Shown here: piece by piece, positions 24,998 to 35,202 of the stretch
How the letters are laid out: each line of letters starts with the position of its first letter
Numbering within the stretch: position 1 is the first letter of the stretch
Origin: Pseudomonas simiae
Lineage (GTDB): Bacteria; Pseudomonadota; Gammaproteobacteria; Pseudomonadales; Pseudomonadaceae
Length of the DNA stretch: 64,000 nt
Reading direction: 5' to 3'
Assembly: GCF_900111895.1 (NCBI RefSeq)
Contig: NZ_FOKB01000001.1
Span: 1,121,177-1,185,176 of the forward strand
Program-made: the position numbers and the translations under genes
Notes under the pieces: generated by a model
What the model saw: only the letters and a program-made list of their open reading frames with translations
Told to the model about the DNA's origin: nothing
Databases searched by the model: none

Positions 24998-25492
24998 TCA
25001 CTCCACCCGAGTTTCCCCGGTAAACACCAGCGTCTGCCGACACCTGCGACACAAATACCGCCGCCCCTGAGCCACCATGCCATGTCGCTGCGACGAAAAC
25101 GGAAAGTCGCTATCGGCACACGGGCAACGATAGATATAGCGAGTCACCTGACGACGCTTCACCTCATAGGTATGGCAACGATCCGGCGGCAGTTCGTAGA
25201 CCCCGCGCATGATCAATTGCCATTCCTCGCCATGGGGCTGGATACGTTCGCCAAACAATTGGTGGGCAATCAGGTGCGCGACTTCGTGGGCCACGGTCTG
25301 TTTCAGGAAGTGCTGGCTGTTTTCACGGTACAACTGTGGGTTGAAACGCAGCAGGTTCTCGTGCAAATGCGCGACACCGGCCTTTTGCCCACGCAGCTTG
25401 AGGCTGACCTGGGGGCGTTTGAAGCTTCGTTTGAAAAAGGATTCGGCTTGCAGGAAACAATCTTCGACGCGGGTATTGAGTTGCTCGGGCAT
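24998..25492 (-). CDS. sprT: SprT family zinc metalloprotease
   Basis: A 164-residue protein with the metallopeptidase motif VAHEVAHLIAHQLF (HExxH) in the middle and a C-terminal zinc ribbon made by the CPCAD and CRRCRQ pairs. This is the bacterial SprT layout, related to the catalytic domain of human Spartan. Its cellular substrate in bacteria is not established. The start MPEQLNTRVE at 25492 fits the family; the frame extends 96 bases upstream without similarity, across the region of the neighbouring terminator. Confidence 0.93.
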   Translation of the reverse strand: MPEQLNTRVEDCFLQAESFFKRSFKRPQVSLKLRGQKAGVAHLHENLLRFNPQLYRENSQHFLKQTVAHEVAHLIAHQLFGERIQPHGEEWQLIMRGVYELPPDRCHTYEVKRRQVTRYIYRCPCADSDFPFSSQRHGMVAQGRRYLCRRCRQTLVFTGETRVE

Positions 25493-25579
25493 GCTGTACA
25501 TATCTCCAGAGACGTCCAGTATGCCGCAAAGCTGGGTGTTTCCGAATCTGTCAGGCGCCGAATGGTCATGCATGATGCA

Positions 25580-25603
25580 CAAAGCCACCTTGCGGTGGCT
25601 TTG
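25580..25603 (-). terminator. Hairpin terminator after the Yip1-family gene
   Basis: A perfect 10-bp stem CAAAGCCACC / GGTGGCTTTG with a 4-base loop, about 20 bases after the stop codon at 25621 on the minus strand. The T-run is short, so strength is uncertain. Confidence 0.65.
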
Positions 25604-25620
25604 CCTGGGGGTTGAAAAGG

Positions 25621-26223
25621 TCAGTTGGTGTAGATAGGGCCCACGCCCAGGCCCCAGACGACCACGGTAAACGCCATGATTGCCACCAGGACCACCAGGC
25701 CCACGGCCAGTACCGAGCTGGAAAACAGGAAGCCTTCATCGGGGTCGATGTTCATGAAGGTCGGCAGCCCGACATAGAGCAAGTACACCGTGTAACAAAT
25801 GGCCGCCGTACCCACGACCATGCCCAGCCACATATGCGGATAGAGCGCGGCCAGCCCACCGATAAACAACGGCGTAGCGGTGTAGGTGGCAAAGGCCACG
25901 CAACGCGCCATGCTGGGGTTGGCGTCGTAGGTGCGTGCCATCCAGTGGACAAACGCGCCCATCACCGCCACGCCGCCGAGCATGGCGGCGTAAGACATGA
26001 GGGTCATCCACAAGGCGCTTTCCTGGGTCAGCATCACCGGTGCGCGATTGCCGATGACCCAGCCGACCTGGGTGGTGCCGATAAAGGCGGATACGGCGGG
26101 GATCGCCGCAAGAATCAAGGTGTGAGTGAGGTACATGTGGCCGATGCTTTCTTCTTTATCGCCACGGATTTCCCGCCATTCCTGATCGGGATGGGTAAAC
26201 AGCCCCACGACGTGATGGATCAT
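25621..26223 (-). CDS. Yip1 family inner-membrane protein
   Basis: A 200-residue integral membrane protein with about five hydrophobic segments after an amphipathic N-terminus (MIHHVVGLFTHPDQEWREI). The HPDxxW near the N-terminus and the spaced membrane helices are typical of the bacterial Yip1 (YIPF1-like) family, whose function is unknown. The ATG at 26223 is supported by AGGAG seven bases upstream; the frame is open for another 159 bases but without similarity. It is divergent from ttcA. Confidence 0.85.
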   Translation of the reverse strand: MIHHVVGLFTHPDQEWREIRGDKEESIGHMYLTHTLILAAIPAVSAFIGTTQVGWVIGNRAPVMLTQESALWMTLMSYAAMLGGVAVMGAFVHWMARTYDANPSMARCVAFATYTATPLFIGGLAALYPHMWLGMVVGTAAICYTVYLLYVGLPTFMNIDPDEGFLFSSSVLAVGLVVLVAIMAFTVVVWGLGVGPIYTN

Positions 26224-26485
26224 GCCAGTCACTCCTGTCGTTATTACCATCGCCCCCCATCGGAGCGCCCACGGGCCAAATGGCCTCAAAGGTCCGGATA
26301 GATGTGCGACCTCTAGTCGCAGTATAGGAAGTGATGACCGGAATAACTGTAGGGCCTTTAGAGCAAATTGCGCTGTAAACACTGAGCTTAATCGCGGCGA
26401 GGTCTTTTACCGCTAGCCCTTTTGATGGTTTTTTTGCGTAAAATAACCGGCTTTTCGTCACACACCTCTAGCGGATCCAAGCGCC

Positions 26486-27310
26486 ATGGGCACTCTTACG
26501 GTCAACCAGAACAAACTGCAAAAACGCCTGCGTCGCCTGGCCGGGGAAGCGGTCGCCGATTTCAACATGATCGAGGACGGCGACAAGGTCATGGTCTGCC
26601 TCTCCGGCGGCAAAGACAGCTACACCATGCTCGACGTGCTGCTGCACCTGCAAAAGGTCGCGCCGATCACATTCGAGATCGTCGCCGTCAACATGGACCA
26701 GAAACAACCGGGTTTCCCTGAGCACGTGCTGCCGGCCTACCTCAAGGCGCTGGGTGTCGAGTATCACATCGTCGAAAAAGACACCTACTCGGTGGTCAAG
26801 GAGCTGATTCCGGAGGGCAAGACCACCTGCTCGCTGTGCTCGCGCCTACGCCGTGGCACGCTGTACACGTTCGCCGACGAGATCGGTGCGACCAAGATGG
26901 CACTGGGTCATCATCGCGATGATATCGTCGAGACCTTCTTCCTCAACATGTTCTTCAACGGCTCACTCAAGGCCATGCCGCCCAAGCTGCGCGCCGATGA
27001 CGGGCGCAATGTGGTGATCCGCCCGCTGGCGTATTGCAACGAGAAAGACATCCAGGCCTACTCCGACTTCAAGCAATTCCCGATCATTCCGTGCAACCTG
27101 TGCGGCTCCCAGGAGAACCTGCAGCGCCAGGTGGTCAAGGAAATGCTGGTGGACTGGGAGCGCAAGACCCCAGGCCGTACCGAAAGCATCTTCCGCAGCC
27201 TGCAGAATGTGATTCCCTCGCAGTTGGCCGATCGTAACCTGTTCGACTTCACCAGCTTGAAGATTGATGAGACCGCTGCGTCGCGCTTCGTCAATGTTGT
27301 GAACCTCTGA
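26486..27310 (+). CDS. ttcA: tRNA 2-thiocytidine(32) synthetase TtcA
   Basis: A 274-residue iron-sulfur enzyme of the PP-loop family. The SGGKDS motif (near residue 40) binds ATP, and the [10 protein letters not shown] and CNLCGSQ segments hold the cysteines for the [4Fe-4S] cluster. It thiolates C32 in the anticodon loop of some tRNAs. The window thus encodes two tRNA thiolases, TtcA and MnmA. An ATG follows a weak ribosome site; a terminator-like hairpin lies downstream. Confidence 0.97.
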   Translation: MGTLTVNQNKLQKRLRRLAGEAVADFNMIEDGDKVMVCLSGGKDSYTMLDVLLHLQKVAPITFEIVAVNMDQKQPGFPEHVLPAYLKALGVEYHIVEKDTYSVVKELIPEGKTTCSLCSRLRRGTLYTFADEIGATKMALGHHRDDIVETFFLNMFFNGSLKAMPPKLRADDGRNVVIRPLAYCNEKDIQAYSDFKQFPIIPCNLCGSQENLQRQVVKEMLVDWERKTPGRTESIFRSLQNVIPSQLADRNLFDFTSLKIDETAASRFVNVVNL

Positions 27311-27331
27311 GTCGATTCAACGCTCTGACAC

Positions 27332-27355
27332 ACGGCGCTTGCGGGCGCCGTTTTC
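27332..27355 (+). terminator. Terminator after ttcA
   Basis: ACGGCGC and GCGCCGT pair around a short loop and are followed by TTTTC, 22 bases past the ttcA stop. The next gene starts 22 bases further on, so some read-through into it is possible. Confidence 0.7.
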
Positions 27356-27377
27356 AATTCAATTGCTAGGAGAGGGC

Positions 27378-28049
27378 ATGCGCGATTACAAGTGGCTGCA
27401 CGAATACTGTCTGAACCGATTCGGTTCGGCGGCCGAGCTGGAAGCCCACCTGCCTGTACCCAAGACCCCGGCGCAATTGCGCAAGATCAGCGATGATCGC
27501 TACCTGTCGACCCTGGCGTTGCGTGTGTTTCGTGCGGGCTTGAAGCACAGCGTAGTGGACGCCAAGTGGCCGGCCTTCGAGCAGGTGTTCTTCGGTTTTG
27601 ACCCGGAAAAGGTCGTGCTGATGGGCGCCGAGCACCTGGAGCGGCTGATGCAGGACACGCGCATCATCCGTCACTTGGGCAAGCTCAAGAGCGTACCGCG
27701 CAATGCGCAGATGATTCTCGACATCGAGCAGGAGAAGGGCAGTTTCGGCGCGTTTGTCGCCGATTGGCCGGTGACCGATATCGTCGGGTTGTGGAAATAC
27801 CTGAGCAAGCATGGTCACCAGCTCGGCGGGCTGTCAGCGCCGCGCTTCCTGCGCATGGTCGGCAAGGACACCTTTGTGCCGAGTTATGACGTGGTGGCGG
27901 CGCTGAACGCGCAGAAGATTGTCGACAAGGCGCCGACCAGCCTGCGCGACCTGGCGACGGTGCAGGGGGCGTTCAACCAGTGGCATGCCGAGAGTGGGCG
28001 GCCGATGTGCCAGTTGTCGATGATGCTGGCGTATACGGTGAATCATTGA
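27378..28049 (+). CDS. DNA-3-methyladenine glycosylase I-like protein
   Basis: A 223-residue protein of the Tag-like helix-hairpin-helix glycosylase family (ISDDRYLSTLALRVFRAGLKHSVVDAKWPAFEQVFFGFDP region, FVPSYDVVAALN near the end). True Tag removes 3-methyladenine from alkylated DNA. The N-terminal Cys and the C-terminal His/Cys group that bind zinc in E. coli Tag are not seen here, so this is a Tag-like paralog and activity is uncertain. The ATG at 27378 follows a good GGAGAGG ribosome site. It lies just behind ttcA. Confidence 0.8.
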   Translation: MRDYKWLHEYCLNRFGSAAELEAHLPVPKTPAQLRKISDDRYLSTLALRVFRAGLKHSVVDAKWPAFEQVFFGFDPEKVVLMGAEHLERLMQDTRIIRHLGKLKSVPRNAQMILDIEQEKGSFGAFVADWPVTDIVGLWKYLSKHGHQLGGLSAPRFLRMVGKDTFVPSYDVVAALNAQKIVDKAPTSLRDLATVQGAFNQWHAESGRPMCQLSMMLAYTVNH

Positions 28050-28064
28050 GACCACGTTGATGCT

Positions 28065-28128
28065 TTCGCGGGCAAGCCCGCTCCCACAGGGGAATGCATC
28101 CAAATGTGGGAGTGGGCTTGCTCGCGAA
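28065..28128. repeat. REP pair (REPIN), variant of the 2608 type
   Basis: Inverted arms of 24 bases with two mismatches (cores GGGCAAGCCCGCTCCCACA and TGTGGGAGTGGGCTTGCTCG) separated by 16 bases. It lies between the convergent Tag-like and DUF2069 genes. Confidence 0.85.
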
Positions 28129-28137
28129 GGCTGAGTT

Positions 28138-29502
<1,365 letters not shown>

Positions 29503-29617
29503 GTGCGGGTCGCATCTTGCGTAAGGTGGCAGGTATTCTACCCGCGCAGCGACCTGTCCTTAAACCGTAAGAGGCGATAGGTCGCAGCCAACGTTCATTT
29601 TTGCGAAGGATTACCCC

Positions 29618-30079
29618 ATGACAAGGCGACTGATCGGAGCATTGGCGATCATCACAACCCTGCTGCTCAGCGGCTGCGGTAACGATTACGGCGTTGACCA
29701 ATATGGCAAGAAGGTAGCTTCCGAACGCCTGGACAAGCAATGGCTGGTGGTCAACTACTGGGCCGAATGGTGTGGCCCGTGCCGTACGGAAATCCCCGAA
29801 CTCAATGCGTTGGCCGAGCAGTTGAAGGCGCAGAACGTAGGCGTATTTGGGGTCAATTTCGACAACGTGCAGGGCGAAGAACTGAAAGCCGCCAGCGACA
29901 AGCTGGGCATCAAGTTCACGGTGCTGGCGCAGAACCCGGAAGAGATTTTCGATATTCCACGCAGCGAAGCATTGCCGGTGACCTACATCATTGATGACAA
30001 GGGCAAGGTACGTGAGCAGTTGATGGGTGAGCAGACAGCGGAAGGGGTGTTGGCCAAGCTCAAGGCCTTGCGCGGCTAA
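29618..30079 (+). CDS. Thioredoxin-family lipoprotein (TlpA-like)
   Basis: A 153-residue envelope protein. The lipobox LLSGC (Cys at about residue 20) after a short hydrophobic segment marks it as a lipoprotein. The mature part is a TlpA-like thioredoxin fold with the redox motif WCGPC (NYWAEWCGPCRTEIPELNAL) and the cis-proline segment ALPVTYIID. It probably reduces or isomerises disulfides in the periplasm. It is a single gene, divergent from arsC, followed by a REP pair. Confidence 0.9.
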   Translation: MTRRLIGALAIITTLLLSGCGNDYGVDQYGKKVASERLDKQWLVVNYWAEWCGPCRTEIPELNALAEQLKAQNVGVFGVNFDNVQGEELKAASDKLGIKFTVLAQNPEEIFDIPRSEALPVTYIIDDKGKVREQLMGEQTAEGVLAKLKALRG

Positions 30080-30098
30080 AACCACGACTCAAAACACC

Positions 30099-30186
30099 TG
30101 TGGGAGGGGGCTTGCCCCCGATGACGGCATGTCAGCAATAATATATTGACTGATCCACCGCTACCGGGGGCAAGCCCCCTCCCACA
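30099..30186. repeat. REP pair (REPIN), GTGGGAGGGGGCTTGCCCCC type
   Basis: TGTGGGAGGGGGCTTGCCCC and its inverse, perfect over 22 bases, bound an 88-base element. It lies between the convergent thioredoxin lipoprotein and META-domain genes and represents another arm type. Confidence 0.9.
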
Positions 30187-30218
30187 TTCAGCTTCCATCA
30201 ATCCATCGATTGGGTAAA

Positions 30219-30623
30219 TCAGCCTTCTTCGAGCCACAAGCGGATCGGCTTGCCTTCGGCCGGCCAGAACCGCGTCTGCTCGATGGGCGAGATATCCCAA
30301 CGCTGCACGCCTTGCAGGGCCTGGAAGAAGCGGTGTTCCTGCTCCATCAGGGCCTCGGCGCAGAGTTTGCGGGTGCTGCCGATCTTGCCGAAGCTGAGGC
30401 TGTCGCCGTCGACGGTGTAGGGCGCAAACCAGTGGTTGCAGCCGCCATTGCCGTAGGCGCGGCCATCGGCGCCAAGGGTGACGGTCAGGTGCGCATAGTC
30501 CATCAGCGGGCGTTCACCAATCCATTCCACCACGTAGCTGTGATCCTGCTTGAGCTTGACCGAATCCCCGGCGCAACCCGTCAGGGCCGCACCGATGGCG
30601 GCGAGCAGAAGCAGGCCTCTCAT
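30219..30623 (-). CDS. META-domain lipoprotein (HslJ-like)
   Basis: A 134-residue protein with a lipobox (ALTGC, Cys near residue 17) and a META/HslJ-like domain recognised from the LGADGRAYGNGGCNHWFAPYTVDGDSLSFG region. Such proteins are outer-membrane or periplasmic; HslJ is linked to novobiocin resistance and heat shock in E. coli, but the role of this one is unknown. The start at 30623 overlaps the stop of the upstream gene by four bases, showing coupling. Confidence 0.8.
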   Translation of the reverse strand: MRGLLLLAAIGAALTGCAGDSVKLKQDHSYVVEWIGERPLMDYAHLTVTLGADGRAYGNGGCNHWFAPYTVDGDSLSFGKIGSTRKLCAEALMEQEHRFFQALQGVQRWDISPIEQTRFWPAEGKPIRLWLEEG

Positions 30624-31060
30624 TGCGCGGCCTTCTGGCATTTCGGGCAGCGGTGCTTGTCACCCTCGCTGGCCCAGCCCAGTTCGGCAATGCGCGCATT
30701 CGCGGCGGGTTGCAGCGGCTCTTTGGTCAGCTTGGTTTCCACCGCGAATTCGAACTCCAGCACGGCCTCGCAGCTGTCGCAGTTGACCTTCCAGGTGTGA
30801 ATCTCCAACTCGCCGAACTTCGGCCCCTGGGCCATGGCGACCCACTGGCCTGCCGGGCGGATGGAGTAGCGCGCGTCACCTTCGACGGTGAGGCGCATCG
30901 ACAGGGTTTTACTACCGCGCAAGGTGACGATCAGCACGTCGCCGTGCTTGATCGAACCACCGTTGCCAGTGACCTGATAACGGCCCGGCACCAGGGCGCG
31001 GCATTCGATCAGGGTGTGTTGCGGGCTCAGCAAACTGAAGCGGAAATCGTGTTCGGCCAT
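30620..31060 (-). CDS. Hypothetical protein with two CxxC pairs
   Basis: A 146-residue protein with no signal peptide. The middle is beta-rich (ALVPGRYQVTGNGG, VLIVTLRGSKTLSMRL). Two cysteine pairs, CDSC (about residue 98) and CPKC (about residue 140), could bind one zinc ion. I do not recognise the family. It is translationally coupled (ATGA overlap) to the META lipoprotein and lies downstream of ldhA and gacS on the same strand. The ATG at 31060 is preceded by GGAGG (AATTTGGAGGATCC reading), a strong ribosome site. Confidence 0.8.
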   Translation of the reverse strand: MAEHDFRFSLLSPQHTLIECRALVPGRYQVTGNGGSIKHGDVLIVTLRGSKTLSMRLTVEGDARYSIRPAGQWVAMAQGPKFGELEIHTWKVNCDSCEAVLEFEFAVETKLTKEPLQPAANARIAELGWASEGDKHRCPKCQKAAQ

Positions 31061-31130
31061 GGATCCTCCAAATAGGCGCGGCATCCTATCACGGTGCTGG
31101 CTCATCATGAGCCCGGTATGTGACCGCTGA

Positions 31131-32120
31131 TCATCCTTCGACAAGGTTCTGCGCCCGCCCATCGGCCCAGGCGGCAATGTTGGCCAGGGTGGTGCCGGCA
31201 ATCGCCGCCAGGGCCTCGCGCGTGAGGAACGCCTGGTGGGCGGTGATGATCACATTGGGGAAGGTCAGCAGGCGCGCGAGGACGTCGTCCTGCAGGGGCA
31301 GGTCGGAGCGGTCCTCGAAAAACAGCTGGGCCTCTTCTTCATACACATCGAGTCCCAGATAGCCGAGCTGGCCGTCCTTGAGCGCCTCAATCAGCGCCGG
31401 GGTGTCGACCAGGCCGCCGCGACCTGTGTTGATCAGCATCGCGCCCGGCTGCATCTGCGCCAGGGAGCGGGCGTTGATCAAGTGCTTGCTGTCGGCGGTG
31501 AGCGGGCAATGCAGGCTGATGATCTGTGCCTGGGCGAGCAGTTCGGGCAGGCTCACGTAGCGCGTGCCCAGGGCCTGTACCTGCGGGTTGGGGAAGGGGT
31601 CATAGGCGAGCAACTGGCAGCCGAAGCCGGCCATGATTTTGGCAAACGTAGCGCCGATCTGCCCGGTGCCAACCACGCCGACGGTCTTGCCCACCAGGTC
31701 GAACCCGGTGAGGCCATGCAGGCTGAAATCGCCATCGCGGGTGCGGTTGTAGGCCCGGTGCAGTCGACGGTTGAGGGCGAGGATCAGTGCGACCGCATGC
31801 TCGGCCACCGCATGGGGCGAATACGCCGGTACCCGCACGATGGTCAGGCCCAGGCGCTTGGCGCAGGCCAGGTCCACATGGTTGTAACCCGCCGAACGCA
31901 AGGCGATCAACCGCGTGCCACCCTTGGCCAGATGCTCCAGGACCGGGGCGCTGAGGTCGTCGTTGATAAAGGCGCAGACCACTTCGTGATGCTCGGCCAG
32001 GGCTACGGTGTCCAGATTGAGACGGGCTGGCTGGAACTGAAGCTCCAGGCCAGGCGGCAGCGGTTCGCCGAGGAAACTGTCGCGGTCGTAGGTCTGGCTG
32101 CTGAAAAGAATGACGCGCAT
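31131..32120 (-). CDS. ldhA: D-lactate dehydrogenase (fermentative type)
   Basis: A 329-residue 2-hydroxyacid dehydrogenase. The NAD loop is VGVVGTGQIGATFAKIM (about 146-162), the substrate arginine is in LINTGRGGLVDT and the catalytic histidine in NVIITAHQAFLT (about 295). The N-terminal RSAGYNHVDL block and the length fit LdhA. It reduces pyruvate to D-lactate. The ATG at 32120 is chosen from family length. It follows gacS on the same strand after 120 bases with a long hairpin, the gacS-ldhA order known from other pseudomonads. Confidence 0.93.
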   Translation of the reverse strand: MRVILFSSQTYDRDSFLGEPLPPGLELQFQPARLNLDTVALAEHHEVVCAFINDDLSAPVLEHLAKGGTRLIALRSAGYNHVDLACAKRLGLTIVRVPAYSPHAVAEHAVALILALNRRLHRAYNRTRDGDFSLHGLTGFDLVGKTVGVVGTGQIGATFAKIMAGFGCQLLAYDPFPNPQVQALGTRYVSLPELLAQAQIISLHCPLTADSKHLINARSLAQMQPGAMLINTGRGGLVDTPALIEALKDGQLGYLGLDVYEEEAQLFFEDRSDLPLQDDVLARLLTFPNVIITAHQAFLTREALAAIAGTTLANIAAWADGRAQNLVEG

Positions 32121-32150
32121 GGAAATGCTCCCTGCAATGACAAATGAAGG

Positions 32151-32237
32151 CACAGGCGTTTGTGGTGAGCGGGCTTGCCCCGCTCGCGCGATACGGCGAG
32201 CCGACAAGCCCGCTCACCACAAACGCCGGTACCTGTG
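32151..32237. repeat. Long REP-like inverted repeat between gacS and ldhA
   Basis: GGCGTTTGTGGTGAGCGGGC (start of a 23-base arm at 32155) has a perfect inverse ending at 32227, with a further 6-bp pair CACAGG/CCTGTG outside. The GTGAGCGGGCTTG core is a REP variant not seen elsewhere in the window. Because gacS and ldhA run in the same direction through it, it may also act as a transcript-ending or stabilising hairpin. Confidence 0.85.
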
Positions 32238-32242
32238 CAAAA

Positions 32243-34996
32243 TCAGGCGTTGACCCGCGCTTCACTGGCGAGTCGGGCGATGGCCATGTCCAGTTCGTCC
32301 AAGGCATGCTGGGCCTTGGCGTCGTCCTGCTTGAGCAGGGTTTCGGCGCGGTGGCAGGCGGCCCGCAGTTGCGGTACGCCGCAATAACGGGTGGCACCAT
32401 GCAGTCGGTGCACACGCTCGATCAGGGCGTTGTTGTCGTTGGCGTCACGCGCAATGGTGATGGCGAGTCGGTCGGCCTCCAGGGAGGCGAGCAACATGGC
32501 GAGCATGTCCGCCGCCAGATCCGCCTTACCGGCGGCCAGGCGCAGGCCTTCTTCATGGTCAAGCACAGGCAGTTGTACGCCGGGGCCGAGGCCATCCGCT
32601 ACGCGTTCCGGGCCTTGATTGCGCAGGGCCAGGCCGGTCCACTTCAATACCACCTGAGCCAGCTGCCGCTCGCTGATGGGTTTGGTCAGGTAATCGTCCA
32701 TGCCGCTTTGCAGCAAGGCGCGTTTTTCGTTGGCCATGGCGTGGGCGGTGAGGGCGACCACTGGCAATGGCGTGCCGCTGCGTTCGCTTTCCCACTGGCG
32801 GATCGCCTCGGTGCTCTGGCGGCCATCCATGCCGGGCATTTGTACGTCCATCAGCACCAGGTCGAAGGTGTCCTGTTTCACGGCGTCGATGGCGGCATAA
32901 CCGCTTTCCACGGCACGCACCCGCGCGCCCATGTCTTCCAGCAGGGTCTGTACCAGCAGCAGGTTCGCCGGATTGTCATCCACGCACAATACGCGCGGCG
33001 CACGGCTGGACAACGGTTCGCCCGGTTCACTGCGCGACGGACGCGGGCTGATCAGGTCGGACAGCGCACGGCGCAGTTTGCGCGTGCACGCCGGCTTGGC
33101 CTGCAACTGGCTGTTGGGGTTGGGCACGGACTGGTTGAACAGCATCTGCTCGGTGGTGGGGCACAGCACCAGCACTTTGCAGCCCAAGTGTTCGAGGTCC
33201 CACAGGTGCTGGTTGAGGCGTTCGGGCGGGATGTCGTTGGCCGTCACGCCGAGCACCGCCAGGTCGATGGCCTGTTCGGTCTGATGGGCGCTGGTGATGC
33301 CGTTGGTCAGACTTTCCAGGCTATTGAACGGGGTGACTTCCAGGCCGCAGTCTTCCAATTGATGTTGCAGCGCCTGGCGTGCCAGTTCGTGGTTTTCCAG
33401 CACGGCGACGCGATGACCCAGCAGGGGCGCGGAAGGCAAGTCTTCGACGTCGTCGCGGGTCTTGGGCAGGTTCAGGCTGATCCAGAATTCCGAACCTTCG
33501 CCCGGCGTGCTGTCGACGCCGATTTCGCCGCCCATCTGCTCGATCAGGCGCTTGGAAATCACCAGGCCCAGCCCCGTGCCGCCGGGTTGGCGCGACAGCG
33601 AGTTGTCGGCCTGGCTGAAGGCCTGGAACAGCGCGCGCACGTCCTGGCTGGACAGGCCGATACCGGTGTCCTGCACGCTGATGCGCAATTGCACGCTGTC
33701 CTCCTGTTCGTCCTCGATCATTGCCCGGGCCACGATGGTGCCCTCGCGGGTGAACTTGATCGCGTTGCTGATCAGGTTGGTGAGGATCTGCTTCAAGCGC
33801 AGCGGGTCGCCGACCAACGCCAGCGGCGTGTCGCGGTACACCAGGCTCACCAGTTCCAACTGTTTGGCATGGGCGGCGGGTGCGAGGATGGTCAGGGTGT
33901 CTTGCAGCAAGTCCCGAAGGTTGAACGGGATGCTGTCGAGCACCAGCTTGCCGGCTTCGATTTTCGAGAAATCGAGGATCTCGTTGATGATGCCCAGCAG
34001 GTTGTCGGCGGACTTTTCGATGGTGCCCAGGTAGTCAAGCTGGCGTGGGGTCAGCTCGCTTTTTTGCAATAAGTGGGTAAAGCCAAGGATGCCGTTGAGC
34101 GGCGTGCGGATCTCATGGCTCATGTTGGCCAGGAACTCCGATTTGATGCGGCTGGCCTCCAAGGCCTCCTTGCGTGCCAGGTCCAGCTCAATGTTCTGGA
34201 TCTCGATGGTTTCCAGGTTCTGGCGCACGTCCTCGGTAGCCTGGTCGATGCTGTGTTGCAGTTCTTCCTGGGCATTCTGCAAGGTCTCGGCCATGCGGTT
34301 GATGCCGGAAGCGAGCTGGTCCAGTTCCTGGCTGCCCAGGGGCGGCAAACGGGTTTCCAGATTGCCGTCCTTGAGTTGAGCCACGGCTTGTTTGATCTGG
34401 CCGATCGGCGAATTGATCGTGCGGCTGATGCGCAGCGCCAGCGCGGCGGTGCAAATCAGGCCGATGGCGATCAGCAACAGGCTGGCGAACAGGCTGCGGT
34501 AGCCGCGCAGCAACATGCCGTTGTGGGACAGTTCCACCTCGACCCAGCCCAGCAGGCGGTCGGCTTCATCCGGAATCAGCTCTCCGGCAAGGTTGCGATG
34601 GCGCCCGAACACCGGCAGCAAATAGCGGGTGGCGTCATTGCCGGTGCGTTGCAACAGGTGAGAGCTGTTGCCGACCGGCGGTTGGTTGAGCATGGTCGGG
34701 CCGGCGTGGGCGAGGGGCGCGCGTTCGGGGCTCAGGAAGGACACGGCACGCACGTCCGGCTGTTCCAGGGATTGAGTGGCGATGCGCTCAAGCAGCTCGG
34801 TGTTGCGCGCGCTGAGGGCGGGCGCGACCAGCGGCGCCAATTGCTCAGCAATCATCTCGCCGCGTTGCAGCAATTGGGTCTGCAGTTCCGAGAGCTGCAT
34901 CCAGGTGAAATAGCCCCCCAACAACGAGGCCATCAGGCTGGTCGGTAATAAGGTCAGCAACAGTACGCGGCCTTTTATCCCCATTCTTGTCAGCAC
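32243..34996 (-). CDS. gacS: Hybrid sensor histidine kinase GacS
   Basis: A 917-residue unorthodox sensor kinase of the Gac/Rsm pathway. Two membrane segments (about 10-35 and 165-188) flank a periplasmic loop, followed by HAMP, a coiled coil, the HisKA domain with SHEIRTPLNGILGF, the ATPase domain (GTGLGLVISKRL), a receiver domain (LCVDDNPANLLLVQTLLEDM with DLVLMDVQMPGMDG) and a C-terminal HPt domain (RVHRLHGATRYCGV). GacS phosphorylates GacA, which drives RsmX/Y/Z small RNAs and so secondary metabolism, exoenzymes and biofilm. gacA is not in this window. Its start MLTRMGIKGRVLLLTLLPT matches the family. Confidence 0.96.
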   Translation of the reverse strand: MLTRMGIKGRVLLLTLLPTSLMASLLGGYFTWMQLSELQTQLLQRGEMIAEQLAPLVAPALSARNTELLERIATQSLEQPDVRAVSFLSPERAPLAHAGPTMLNQPPVGNSSHLLQRTGNDATRYLLPVFGRHRNLAGELIPDEADRLLGWVEVELSHNGMLLRGYRSLFASLLLIAIGLICTAALALRISRTINSPIGQIKQAVAQLKDGNLETRLPPLGSQELDQLASGINRMAETLQNAQEELQHSIDQATEDVRQNLETIEIQNIELDLARKEALEASRIKSEFLANMSHEIRTPLNGILGFTHLLQKSELTPRQLDYLGTIEKSADNLLGIINEILDFSKIEAGKLVLDSIPFNLRDLLQDTLTILAPAAHAKQLELVSLVYRDTPLALVGDPLRLKQILTNLISNAIKFTREGTIVARAMIEDEQEDSVQLRISVQDTGIGLSSQDVRALFQAFSQADNSLSRQPGGTGLGLVISKRLIEQMGGEIGVDSTPGEGSEFWISLNLPKTRDDVEDLPSAPLLGHRVAVLENHELARQALQHQLEDCGLEVTPFNSLESLTNGITSAHQTEQAIDLAVLGVTANDIPPERLNQHLWDLEHLGCKVLVLCPTTEQMLFNQSVPNPNSQLQAKPACTRKLRRALSDLISPRPSRSEPGEPLSSRAPRVLCVDDNPANLLLVQTLLEDMGARVRAVESGYAAIDAVKQDTFDLVLMDVQMPGMDGRQSTEAIRQWESERSGTPLPVVALTAHAMANEKRALLQSGMDDYLTKPISERQLAQVVLKWTGLALRNQGPERVADGLGPGVQLPVLDHEEGLRLAAGKADLAADMLAMLLASLEADRLAITIARDANDNNALIERVHRLHGATRYCGVPQLRAACHRAETLLKQDDAKAQHALDELDMAIARLASEARVNA

Positions 34997-35202
34997 GCCA
35001 CTCTCCTGCTACCACATTGATATCTACGAAATTGCGCGGGCATCCGGTCCGCGCCACCTGCGCAGTGTAGCCATTTGCGCGGCGAGGAATCTTGCAAATT
35101 AATGACATACGGCAATCTTCAAGGCATTTGGCGCGCGGTGGCGATTGCCTGTGGCGGGTGAATCTTGAATAATCAGTGATTGAGAATGACTTGCAGATAC
35201 TA

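Noticed and set aside
31099..31113. Palindrome GGCTCATCATGAGCC after ldhA
   Set aside because: Short, no T-run, and partly made of a self-complementary CATG/TCATGA core; too little to call an operator or terminator.
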